Of a DNA stretch of 33,261 bases, positions 17,674 to 26,188 are shown one piece after another. Within the stretch, counting starts at the first letter, position 1; each line of letters opens with the position of its first letter. Source of the stretch: JAAYAN01 sp964437215 (GTDB lineage: Bacteria; Bacteroidota; Ignavibacteria; Ignavibacteriales; Melioribacteraceae); assembly GCA_964437215.1 (NCBI GenBank), contig CAYTFZ010000020.1, positions 1-33,261 of the forward strand, in the 5' to 3' direction. The translations under genes were made by a program, and so were the position numbers. Under the pieces are notes generated by a model. That model had not been told where the DNA came from. It saw only the letters and a program-made list of their open reading frames with translations, and ran no database searches.

Positions 17674-20600
17674 ATGAAATCAGCCAAAATATTGACTTTT
17701 GTTATATGCGGAATATTTTTGATGGGATTTTTCCCAAAAAGTGAAAATGCGAAAATCCCGATATATTTAAACACTTCATATTCTTTTAAAGAAAGAGCGG
17801 CTGATCTTGTTTCGAGATTAACACTCGAGGAAAAACAAAGTCTTATTGGGAACAGTATGGCTGCTGTTCCCCGCTTAGGCATTAAATCATTTAATGTTTG
17901 GGGTGAGGCTTTGCACGGAGTTATGGGCGGATTTGGAATGAACCCGAACGAAGGATCACCTACTTCATTTCCAAACAGTGTTGCTCTGGGTTCTTCGTGG
18001 GATCCTGATTTGATGCAAAGAGAAAGCAGCGCTATTTCTGATGAAGCGCGAGCCTTAAATTCTCCTGTTATTACCGGATTAACTTATTGGTCGCCGGTAG
18101 TCGAGCCTATCCGCGATCCGCGCTGGGGAAGAACAGGTGAATCTTACGGCGAAGATCCGTTTCTTGTTTCGCAAATTGCTGCCGGTTTTGTTAAAGGAAT
18201 GATGGGAAGCGACGATGTTTATTTAAAGACTGTTCCTTGCGGAAAACACTATTTTGCTAACAACAGCGAGTTCGACCGCCACGTTAGCAGCTCGAATATG
18301 GACAGTCGCGACATGAGAGAATTTTATCTTCAACCTTATAAAAAGTTAATTGAAGAAGATAATCTCCCTTCAATTATGTCATCTTATAATGCAGTTAACG
18401 GCGTGCCTACTTCGGCAAGTAAATTTTACCTTGATACTCTTGCCCGCAGAACTTACGGTCTTGACGGGTATATCACAGGAGATTGCGCTGCAATCGAGGA
18501 TATTTATACAGGTCACTATTTTGTAAAAACTCCCGAGGAGGCAACAGCCGCCGGACTTAAAGCAGGCGTTGATATCGATTGCGGCAGCGTTTATCAAAAA
18601 AGCGCAATTGATGCATTGAAAAAAGGATTGCTAACAATTGATGATATTGATAAAGCTTTATTGAATATTTTTACAATCAGGATGAGATTAGGCGAATTCG
18701 ACCCGCAGGAAAAGTCACCTTATTCACTTTATCAAAAAAGTATTATAGGGTCTGCTGCAAATAAACTTTTAGCAAAAGAGATTGCCACAAAAACCCCTGT
18801 TTTGTTGAAAAATGAAACTTCTGCAAAATCTAAAAAAAAGATTTTGCCGTTAAATCCTTCTAATCTTAATAAAATAGCCTTAATAGGACCTCAGTCGGAT
18901 GAAGTTGAATTGGGACCGTATTCCGGCAGACCTTCAAAAGAAAATTTAATTTCTCCTTTGAAAGGAATAACAAAATATCTTTCAGAAAGAAAATACAAAA
19001 CTGAAATTCTTCATTCATCCGGCGGAAACACATCAAACAAGAGCAATTTGTTTTATATCGCAGATTTTTCACTTCAAAAATCAAGCGGAGCATTAACGAA
19101 ATTTGATGCTACCAAGTTCAGTTCTGCTGCAAACGGAATCACAATCGGTTCAGGAATGGGGGAAGAAAATCAGGTAAGAACAATAAACGACGGCTCCTGG
19201 ACAGCTTACAATGATGTTGATCTGACAGATGTTGACACAATTATTATCAATCTGAACATCCCGACTGAAGGCGGACTTGTTGAAGTAAGAACCGGCTCGC
19301 CGGAAGGAAATCTGCTTACAATATTAAACGCTTCTGTAGCTGCCGGAGCAAAAGCCGGCGGAGTTTACGGAACCGGAACAAAAATGAAAGCCAAAATAAA
19401 TAAGTTAGGATATAACGAACCGCAAACTCTATATCTGGTTTATAAAGCTCCCGAAAGTAAAAGAATTGACGAAGCAACAATTGATTTGGCAAAAAATTCG
19501 GATGCTGCAATTATTTTTGTGGGCACAGATGAAAAAACTGCCACGGAGGAAGCCGACAGACTAACGCTTTTGTTACCGGGAAATCAGGTGGAATTGATTA
19601 AGGCTGTTGCTGCGGTTAATCCAAACACTGTTGTTGTTATGCAGACTCTCGGCTGCGTTGAAGTTGAAGAATTTAAAAATCTTAAAAATATTCCGGGAAT
19701 TATCTGGACAGGTTATAACGGTCAGGCTCAAGGTGATGCGATTGCCTCCATTCTTTTCGGCGATGCAAATCCCGGTGGAAAACTAAACGGCACATGGTAC
19801 AAATCTGTAAAAGATTTACCTGAAATTACTGATTACACATTGAGGGGCGGAAAAGGAAAAAACGGGCGCACTTTCTGGTATTTTGATAAAGAAGTTTCCT
19901 ATGAATTCGGATACGGCTTATCTTATACGACTTTTGAATATTCAAACTTCAGGATAAGTAAGAATTCAATTACACCGAATGATAAAATTACGATAAGCGC
20001 TGATGTAAAAAATACAGGCGGATATGATGGAGATGAAGTAGTTCAGATTTATATGACAACACCCGAAAGTCCTGCAGAACTGCAAAGACCGATAAAAAGA
20101 TTGAAAGGATTTAAACGTGTTACAATACCGGCTGGTCAAACCAAAAAAGTTGAAATTGAAATAAATTGTGCTGATCTCTGGTTTTGGGATATGAAAGAAG
20201 AAAAAATGACCTTCGATCAGGGAAAATATGTTTTTGAAATCGGAACTTCATCAAAAAATATCAAAGGTAAAGTTTCAGCAACGATGAACGGAAAATTTAT
20301 TCCTGAACTTAAAACAGTTGTAGCAGATTGCGGTAAAATAGTATTCGAAAAAGGAACAGGTTCGCAAATAACTGTAACAGCCGCAATGACTGACGACAGT
20401 TTTTATGATATTTCGAAAGCGTCTGTAACCTATTCAAGTAATAATCCTGAAGTTGCCGAAGCCGATAAAAACGGATTTATTAAAGCAAAAGAAACCGGAG
20501 TAGCAACCATTACTGCTAATGTTACAATTGACGGCAAAACAGTTTCAGGCAGTTTCCCGGTTAAAGTTATGCCTGAAATTAGTTTGTCAAAAATTACTGT

Positions 20601-21504
20601 CGGCGGTAAAAACATACCAGATTTTGATGCAAAGAAATTCAGTTACAGCTACCTCTTCCCTTCTCCGGTTAAAAATATTCCTAAAGTAGAAGCCTCAGCA
20701 TCGGATAAAGACATTATTATTGATATCAAACAGACAGAAAAAATTCCCGGGACGACAGTAGTTACTTTAACTGATAAAATTTCTCTTGAACGGAAAACTT
20801 ACCTCATCAATTTCGGTTATAATTCGGTCAATGATGAATTTGATTCTAATAATCTAAACAGCCAATGGAGTTGGATTAGAGAGAATAAGGAAAACTGGAG
20901 TTTAAGTAAAAATCAAGGAAATCTTACAATTTCAGTAAAAGACGGCGGATTAAAAGAAACCAGTAATAACGCCGAAAACCTCATATTGCAAAATGCTAAT
21001 TCTGACTGGACAATAGAAACAAAAATTAAGTTTTCCCGCAAACCATCCGGTTTATCGCAACATTCCGGTGTAATTGCATATCAGGATGACGATAATTATC
21101 TAATGCTTGTTTACGGCGCAGGTGCTCGTTTTAGAGGTCAGTCAGGTAATCAAAGCGGTTCAGTCTATTTAATTTCCGAAGAAAACGGAAATATGAAAAC
21201 TATTGAGACAATTAACCTGGAAGCAGATTTTTTAAATAATAACAGTATTTATTTTAAGTTGGAAAAAGTTGGAGAAACCTACTCTGCTTCATATTCCGCA
21301 GATAATAAAACCTTTAAAAATGCAGGAAGTACGAAAATCTTATTAAGAGATTTAAATGCCGGAATTATTGCCTGCGAAGGAATTCCTGACCCGCGAATGG
21401 CGTTTTTTATGAATATGAGAAACGAAGGGAAAAAGGAAACTGCCGAAAGTCCGTTAGAAGTTTCAGTTGATTATTTCCATATTAATAACCGTGGAATTAA
21501 ATGA
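17674..21504 (+). CDS. multidomain GH3 beta-xylosidase/beta-glucosidase (copy 2)
   Basis: A 1276-residue paralogue of the preceding gene with the same domain order and nearly the same spacing; the nucleophile is also Asp270 (YITGDCAAI). The acid/base candidates are Glu625/Glu626 (TEEADR). The inserted sandwich at about 460-600, Fn3-like, Big2-like and C-terminal concanavalin-like domains are all retained, but side chains near the active site differ (VMGGFGMNP versus IQGRNNNSG after the shared EALHG), suggesting a different substrate. The gap to copy 1 is 43 bases, with AGGAAAAAG before ATG. It lacks the IIGC lipobox-like stretch of copy 1. The stop overlaps the next gene's start. Parallel beta-xylosidase and beta-glucosidase or arabinosidase activities would fit, but cannot be assigned from sequence. 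Confidence 0.88.
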   Translation: MKSAKILTFVICGIFLMGFFPKSENAKIPIYLNTSYSFKERAADLVSRLTLEEKQSLIGNSMAAVPRLGIKSFNVWGEALHGVMGGFGMNPNEGSPTSFPNSVALGSSWDPDLMQRESSAISDEARALNSPVITGLTYWSPVVEPIRDPRWGRTGESYGEDPFLVSQIAAGFVKGMMGSDDVYLKTVPCGKHYFANNSEFDRHVSSSNMDSRDMREFYLQPYKKLIEEDNLPSIMSSYNAVNGVPTSASKFYLDTLARRTYGLDGYITGDCAAIEDIYTGHYFVKTPEEATAAGLKAGVDIDCGSVYQKSAIDALKKGLLTIDDIDKALLNIFTIRMRLGEFDPQEKSPYSLYQKSIIGSAANKLLAKEIATKTPVLLKNETSAKSKKKILPLNPSNLNKIALIGPQSDEVELGPYSGRPSKENLISPLKGITKYLSERKYKTEILHSSGGNTSNKSNLFYIADFSLQKSSGALTKFDATKFSSAANGITIGSGMGEENQVRTINDGSWTAYNDVDLTDVDTIIINLNIPTEGGLVEVRTGSPEGNLLTILNASVAAGAKAGGVYGTGTKMKAKINKLGYNEPQTLYLVYKAPESKRIDEATIDLAKNSDAAIIFVGTDEKTATEEADRLTLLLPGNQVELIKAVAAVNPNTVVVMQTLGCVEVEEFKNLKNIPGIIWTGYNGQAQGDAIASILFGDANPGGKLNGTWYKSVKDLPEITDYTLRGGKGKNGRTFWYFDKEVSYEFGYGLSYTTFEYSNFRISKNSITPNDKITISADVKNTGGYDGDEVVQIYMTTPESPAELQRPIKRLKGFKRVTIPAGQTKKVEIEINCADLWFWDMKEEKMTFDQGKYVFEIGTSSKNIKGKVSATMNGKFIPELKTVVADCGKIVFEKGTGSQITVTAAMTDDSFYDISKASVTYSSNNPEVAEADKNGFIKAKETGVATITANVTIDGKTVSGSFPVKVMPEISLSKITVGGKNIPDFDAKKFSYSYLFPSPVKNIPKVEASASDKDIIIDIKQTEKIPGTTVVTLTDKISLERKTYLINFGYNSVNDEFDSNNLNSQWSWIRENKENWSLSKNQGNLTISVKDGGLKETSNNAENLILQNANSDWTIETKIKFSRKPSGLSQHSGVIAYQDDDNYLMLVYGAGARFRGQSGNQSGSVYLISEENGNMKTIETINLEADFLNNNSIYFKLEKVGETYSASYSADNKTFKNAGSTKILLRDLNAGIIACEGIPDPRMAFFMNMRNEGKKETAESPLEVSVDYFHINNRGIK

Positions 21505-22463
21505 TTTTGAGACTTAAACACTTTTTAAAAATGTTTGTAATTCAAAGAAAATCAATTTACATAGTTTTTCTATTTGCAATCAGTCAAATTTTTGCCGGGA
21601 CTGATAATAGCGGATACAAGCAAATTATCCAGTTTCAGGAGAAATTATTTGCTTTAAGCACCAATTCACGACTTGATATTGTTTCAAGCGATGGCAGTAA
21701 AAACACTGTTTTCGAGAATGATAAATACAAACTGAATTGTATGGCAGCAAATGATAGTATCCTGATAATAGCGGGAAATAAGGGAATTATTTATTATTCG
21801 CTTGACGGAAAAAACTTCAAATCTGCAGAAACTGAAACTAAGAAAAATATTTACTGCATTGCTTATAAAAACGGGATATTTTTCGCCGGTTCCGAAAAAG
21901 GAGAAATTCAGGTTTCGGAAGACGGAAAAATTTGGAATGTTATAAAAACAGAAGCTGCCGGAAATATTATTTCAATTTCTGCAAACAATTCAATTTATAT
22001 CGGGATTACAAACGCTGGCGAAATAATTCAATCGGATAACGGATTTAATTGGAAAGTTACAAATTTTAATAATGATTACGCGGGCTTTATTCCTTATACT
22101 GAATTCATAAAAATTCTTGCAATCGAAAACAGCATAATTATAATAGGCATTCATGATGACGGCTCTCCTGCAATCCTGCTTTCAAATCTTGGAAATGTTT
22201 GGAATGAAAGATTGCCTTTTTATTATGATGAGGAAGGGGTTATTAAATATTTGTTATCCAGACCAAATGATGTTATTTTCGATTATGAAAATGATCAATA
22301 CATTTTAGCTTGCAATAACGGAGAATTGTTAAGTTTGCCGTCCTGCTCGCGATGCAATATATACGTAAAAATTTCAGATAAGAATTTAGAGTCGTTATTA
22401 AATATCAATAGCAGTTTAATAATTGTCGGTAATGATTTTTCTATTTTTAAATATAGTCTTTAG
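21501..22463 (+). CDS. secreted BNR/beta-propeller-like protein of unknown function
   Basis: A 320-residue protein that I do not recognise beyond its repeats. It has a signal segment (IYIVFLFAISQIFAG, residues about 19-33). From about residue 95, units of roughly 42 residues carry the pattern G-x-I-x-x-S-x-D/N-G-x-x-W/F (GIIYYSLDGKNF, GEIQVSEDGKIW, GEIIQSDNGFNW), typical of BNR/sialidase-type or Ycf48-like beta-propellers. A CxxC (SCSRC) lies near the C-terminus. No sialidase catalytic residues (RIP/Asp-box set) are evident, so a binding or assembly role is more likely. The ATG overlaps the GH3 stop (ATGA), with GGAA just upstream, so its synthesis is coupled to the GH3 enzyme. An alternative in-frame ATG exists at 21531. 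Confidence 0.6.
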   Translation: MILRLKHFLKMFVIQRKSIYIVFLFAISQIFAGTDNSGYKQIIQFQEKLFALSTNSRLDIVSSDGSKNTVFENDKYKLNCMAANDSILIIAGNKGIIYYSLDGKNFKSAETETKKNIYCIAYKNGIFFAGSEKGEIQVSEDGKIWNVIKTEAAGNIISISANNSIYIGITNAGEIIQSDNGFNWKVTNFNNDYAGFIPYTEFIKILAIENSIIIIGIHDDGSPAILLSNLGNVWNERLPFYYDEEGVIKYLLSRPNDVIFDYENDQYILACNNGELLSLPSCSRCNIYVKISDKNLESLLNINSSLIIVGNDFSIFKYSL

Positions 22464-22537
22464 CAGTATCTTTTTATAATCTGAATGAGATTGTTCAGTT
22501 AAAAAGTTTGATAAACTTGATTTGCCAATAAAATAGT

Positions 22538-22542
22538 GAGGT
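22538..22542 (+). promoter_or_regulatory. ribosome binding site deciding the start of the second GH43 gene
   Basis: GAGGT sits 8 bases before ATG 22551. The in-frame GTG at 22536 overlaps this site and would place five polar residues ahead of the signal peptide, so ATG 22551 is preferred. Confidence 0.6.
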
Positions 22543-22550
22543 ATCGCCAA

Positions 22551-23672
22551 ATGAAAAAAGTAATTTTACTTTTTATATTATTTGCAGTAGCATTTCAGCT
22601 TGAAACAATAAAAGCGCAGACAGTAAAAGAGAAGAAAAAAGTTATTCGCGGAGAGCAGGCACCTCTTGCAGATCCGGGTCAAAAGAATTTTGGCGGACCG
22701 CCTCCTACTGGAAGTCCGATGAGACCAAGAATGCAGGAACCGCAAATAGCTACCGTTTCGTTAGATGATATTAATATGAGCGACCCGTTTATTTTTCCTG
22801 ATGAAAAAACAAAAACTTATTACTTAACAGGAACAGGCGGACGACTTTATAAAAGTACTGATTTGAAAATGTGGACAGGTCCGTATAAAATTATCGATTT
22901 AACCGGCACCTGGATGGACGGTCAGTTTGTAGCAGCTGCTGAAATACATCATATCGGCGATAAGTATTATTTAGCCGGAACCTGGAATGATCACAGTAAC
23001 CCGATTGAAAATATACCTAGAAGATACAATGTTCCGCGTAATCAAACCCAGCTGCTGGTTTCTGATAAACCTGAAGGTCCGTATTCGCCTTTAGTAAAAG
23101 AGTATGATTTTTGTCTTGGTCCTGAAGATTGGGATATTATCGACGGTACTCTGTATCAGGAAAATGATACGACATATATGGTATTTGTTCACGAATGGAC
23201 ACAAATTATTGACGGAACAATGGATTATATGCCTCTTTCAAAAGACCTTACACGAAGAACTGCCGAACCGACAACAATATTCCGTGCAAGTGAAGCCTCT
23301 TGGTCAAAAGAAATGAACAGTATCGGCGAGGCTACTTTTGGTATGAAAATGCCCGGCTGGGTTACAGATGGTCCGCAGCTTTTCAGAACGCAGACCGGAA
23401 AATTAGGAATGTTATGGGCAACTTGGGGTGTTAAACGTTATTTACAGGGAATCTGTTATTCCGAATCCGGTTCTATTAAAGGTCCGTGGATTCAGGAAAA
23501 TGAACCATTTAAAGATGATAATTCCGGTCATGGTATGTTATTCACAACTTTTGAAGGAAAACGCTTATTTATTGTTCATCATGCAGAAGGAAATGGTCCG
23601 CGTAAACCTCAGATTTATGAAGTGGACGATTCCGGAGATAAATTAATTCTTGGTAAAAGATATCAACCATAA
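22551..23672 (+). CDS. GH43-like glycosidase with Asp at the general-acid position
   Basis: A 373-residue secreted protein with signal peptide MKKVILLFILFAVAFQ... A short Pro-rich linker is followed by a five-bladed propeller from about residue 70. The expected base is Asp78 (NMSDPFIF) and the pKa-modulating residue Asp198 (DIIDGTLY). The acid position reads WVTDGPQLF, with Asp273 where most GH43 enzymes have Glu. The WTQIIDGTMDYMPLSKDL and DNSGHGMLF blocks place it in a GH43-like group common in Bacteroidetes and Firmicutes in which, as far as I recall, TDGP is the norm, so this is a subfamily trait rather than a mutation. An arabinofuranosidase, xylosidase or galactosidase role is possible. 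It lies 87 bases after the propeller gene. Confidence 0.8.
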   Translation: MKKVILLFILFAVAFQLETIKAQTVKEKKKVIRGEQAPLADPGQKNFGGPPPTGSPMRPRMQEPQIATVSLDDINMSDPFIFPDEKTKTYYLTGTGGRLYKSTDLKMWTGPYKIIDLTGTWMDGQFVAAAEIHHIGDKYYLAGTWNDHSNPIENIPRRYNVPRNQTQLLVSDKPEGPYSPLVKEYDFCLGPEDWDIIDGTLYQENDTTYMVFVHEWTQIIDGTMDYMPLSKDLTRRTAEPTTIFRASEASWSKEMNSIGEATFGMKMPGWVTDGPQLFRTQTGKLGMLWATWGVKRYLQGICYSESGSIKGPWIQENEPFKDDNSGHGMLFTTFEGKRLFIVHHAEGNGPRKPQIYEVDDSGDKLILGKRYQP

Positions 23673-23728
23673 TTGTTATTTTGCTTATTGTTTTTTTGAA
23701 AATATTTAATGAGAAATATCTAAATAAA

Positions 23729-23749
23729 AAATGGGATTTATGCCCATTT
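23729..23749 (+). other. small hairpin between GH43-like and beta-sandwich genes
   Basis: AAATGGG and CCCATTT form a perfect 7-base stem around a 7-base loop. It is not followed by a T-run. It could be a processing or stability element; evidence is weak. Confidence 0.3.
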
Positions 23750-23787
23750 AAAATTACAAAACAAACTAAATTACATGAGGATCTATT

Positions 23788-24504
23788 ATGAAAATGTTCC
23801 AGAAAATTTGGAAGCCGGTCGTTGGACTTCTGATTGTTTTTTTAATTCAAGGGTATTCATTAACTGTAGATGAGGTTACTAATGATGCTCTAAAACCATA
23901 TTTTGCTCCCGCCAAATCTACTCCTTTGGCTACAGATGCTGATGGTTTTCTTCAAAGATGGCTTCTGCTTGAACCTATTGAAAAACCAAACCGCACTAAC
24001 ACTGTATTTGTAGATAGTTATTTACGCGAACATCTTACTAAAGAATACTTCCCGAAACAATTTACAGTAATGCCAAAAGACGGCGACAAAATAACTGTTG
24101 AAGGAAAAGAACTAAAATGGCATGCATTGGATGCACAAAACTTCAATGTAAAGTTGTTTCGTTTTGCTGCCGGATTAGAAAAGCCAATTTACGGTGTTCT
24201 TTTTTATGCAATAACAGTTGTAGATTGTCCCGAAGAAATGAAAAACGTTAGAATGGCTGTTGGCTCAAACTCAGCTTCAATGTGGTGGCTTAACGGACAG
24301 GAAGCTGTTATACTTTCTGGCGATAGAAGAATGGTAATGGATGATTGCGTATCAAAAAGATTAACCCTTAAAAAAGGCGCTAATATTATACGCGGCATGG
24401 TAATTAATGGTCCGGGAATGAGTGATTTCTGCGTGCGTTTTATCGACGAAAAAGGAAATCCGGTTAAAAACATAAAAGTTGACTTTGCAGCATATAAAAA
24501 ATAA
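23788..24504 (+). CDS. secreted stand-alone beta-sandwich protein, possible carbohydrate-binding module
   Basis: A 238-residue exported protein with no catalytic motif I can identify. The signal segment is KPVVGLLIVFLIQGYS. The last third, about residues 150-225, resembles a jelly-roll sugar-binding domain of the kind found in GH2 enzymes: SASMWWLNGQEAV at about 161-173, a charged turn, then LTLKKGANIIRGMVING, which mirrors the WLNGxxV ... LKxGxNxIxVxV pattern. Three cysteines are present. Residues 45-60 (DADGFLQRWLLLEPIEKP) recall N-termini of proteins in which such domains occur in pairs. It sits between two GH43 genes with its own good ribosome site (GAGG, 7 bases before ATG). A role in holding xylan or arabinan at the cell is an inference; it could equally be an accessory subunit. 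Confidence 0.6.
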   Translation: MKMFQKIWKPVVGLLIVFLIQGYSLTVDEVTNDALKPYFAPAKSTPLATDADGFLQRWLLLEPIEKPNRTNTVFVDSYLREHLTKEYFPKQFTVMPKDGDKITVEGKELKWHALDAQNFNVKLFRFAAGLEKPIYGVLFYAITVVDCPEEMKNVRMAVGSNSASMWWLNGQEAVILSGDRRMVMDDCVSKRLTLKKGANIIRGMVINGPGMSDFCVRFIDEKGNPVKNIKVDFAAYKK

Positions 24505-24547
24505 ACTGAAAATAATTTTAAATAAATGATATGAATTTGGAGGTTAA

Positions 24548-25999
24548 ATGAAGTCCTATATTTATTCGGTAGCGGTTACCGCTATTCTTTTTGTTTTATT
24601 TTCCGGTTTGGACTTTGCTCAAACTGGAGACCCATATATTCACGATCCATCAACAATTGCTGAATGTGATGGAAAATATTATACATTCGGTACCGGTGCA
24701 GGCGGTTTGATTTCAGAAGACGGCTGGACTTGGAATTCTGGCGGTGTTCGTCCCGGTGGCGGAGTTGCTCCTGATATTATTAAAATCGGTGATCGTTATT
24801 ATGTTACTTATGCAAAAGGCGGCGGAGGTTTAGCTGGAGGTCATGCAAGTAACGTTTATGTAATGTGGACAAAAACTCTTGATCCTGCTTCACCTGATTT
24901 TGGTTATCACGATGAAACAATTGTAGCATCATCCGATGGAGTTGAAGATTGCGATGCTATCGATTCAGCTTTTCTGCTTGATCCTAATGATGGACGTTTA
25001 TGGTTAAGTTACGGTACATATTTCGGATTTATCAGACTTATTGAACTCGATCCTAAAACCGGAAAAAGAATGCCGGGCAATGAAGCAATTGATATTGCAA
25101 TTGACTGCGAAGCTACAGCTATGATGTATCGCGACGGATGGTATTATTTATTAGGTACTCACGGAACCTGCTGTGATGGTCCTAACTCAACTTATAATAT
25201 CCGCGTTGGTCGTTCTAAAAAAGTAACAGGTCCTTACATTGATAATTTGGGAATTCCAATGTTAAAAGGCGGCGGAAAACTTGTTGCTGCTGCAGTCGGA
25301 AAATACCAAGGTCCAGGTCACTTTGGTTTAATAGACCTTGGTGATGATGTTCAAAAATGTTCATTCCATTACGAGTCAGATTTAGATAGAAACGGATTAA
25401 GTGTTTTAGCGATCCGTCCGCTTCTTTGGAAAAACGGCTGGCCATTAGCTGGTGATGAATTCAGACAAGGAACATATCAGATTCAATCAGAAGGCAGCGG
25501 TTACGGATTGGAAATTGCTGTCGATTTTGTTAGACTTCAAGGCGGGATGCGCTTTTTCAGACGCGATAAAAATGCTCCGATAAAACCTATTGCGCCTCAG
25601 GTTCTTGCCGATGTTGACAGCGGCTGGGCAAAAGGAAATATTGAAGTTCGTATCGGTGATTTTATGAACAGACCTCATCAGAAATGGACAATTACTCCGG
25701 TTGAAAATGCCGGCGGTTATTTTGGCGCACCGTTTTATAAAATAACTATTGAAGGAACAGAAAGAGCTTTGGCAGCAACTGCTGAATTAGAAGTAACAAC
25801 TGTACCATCATTTACAGGCGCTCCTGAACAGCTTTGGCAAATCGATCAGTTAATTGATGGTTCATATCGTATTATGCCTAAAAAGATTCCTAATTCAGAT
25901 GAAAAATTAGCTCTTACAGCTGTTGGTTACAGTACTCCTACTTTAGCAAAGTTTGATCCGAAAAGCGACAGAGCAAAATGGAATTTTAAACTCCCGTAA
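24548..25999 (+). CDS. GH43 endo-/exo-arabinanase with C-terminal beta-trefoil domain
   Basis: A 483-residue secreted enzyme with a signal peptide ending near LDFAQ (residue 25). The GH43 propeller spans about residues 28-300: base Asp33 (IHDPSTI), pKa-modulating Asp139 (DAIDSAF) and acid Glu188 (DCEATAMMYRDGWYYL). The adjoining HGTCCDGPNSTYNIRVGRS block, and the His of GPGHFGLI that coordinates a metal in arabinanases, favour arabinanase over xylosidase. Residues about 310-483 carry three QxW-like motifs (QKW, QLW, AKW), as in ricin-type/CBM13 beta-trefoils, a likely sugar-binding module. GGAGG lies 4 bases before the ATG. An intrinsic terminator follows, so this gene ends a transcription unit. 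Its substrate is expected to be alpha-1,5-arabinan or arabinan side chains. Confidence 0.86.
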   Translation: MKSYIYSVAVTAILFVLFSGLDFAQTGDPYIHDPSTIAECDGKYYTFGTGAGGLISEDGWTWNSGGVRPGGGVAPDIIKIGDRYYVTYAKGGGGLAGGHASNVYVMWTKTLDPASPDFGYHDETIVASSDGVEDCDAIDSAFLLDPNDGRLWLSYGTYFGFIRLIELDPKTGKRMPGNEAIDIAIDCEATAMMYRDGWYYLLGTHGTCCDGPNSTYNIRVGRSKKVTGPYIDNLGIPMLKGGGKLVAAAVGKYQGPGHFGLIDLGDDVQKCSFHYESDLDRNGLSVLAIRPLLWKNGWPLAGDEFRQGTYQIQSEGSGYGLEIAVDFVRLQGGMRFFRRDKNAPIKPIAPQVLADVDSGWAKGNIEVRIGDFMNRPHQKWTITPVENAGGYFGAPFYKITIEGTERALAATAELEVTTVPSFTGAPEQLWQIDQLIDGSYRIMPKKIPNSDEKLALTAVGYSTPTLAKFDPKSDRAKWNFKLP

Positions 26000-26009
26000 A
26001 TATTTTAAT

Positions 26010-26043
26010 AAAAGACACTCTTTTTTCAGGGTGTCTTTTTTTT
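26010..26043 (+). terminator. intrinsic terminator after the arabinanase gene
   Basis: AAAGACACTC pairs with GGGTGTCTTT (one G-T wobble) around a T-rich loop and is followed directly by a run of T. It lies 11 bases after the stop codon and closes the long hydrolase operon. Confidence 0.88.
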
Positions 26044-26178
26044 CTTTATCATACCCAACTTTTTAATGTAAATTTTTGTAACAAAACTAAATTTTTGGAT
26101 AATATTTTGTTTATTGAATATTGACACATTTAATTGTAATTTAAGATGTAATTAATGTTAGAAATCTCAATAAAAAAT

Positions 26179-26182
26179 GGAG
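26179..26182 (+). promoter_or_regulatory. ribosome binding site deciding the lipocalin-like gene start
   Basis: GGAG overlaps the upstream in-frame ATG at 26177 and is 6 bases before the ATG at 26189. It therefore serves the second ATG. Confidence 0.6.
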
Positions 26183-26188
26183 AAAAAA

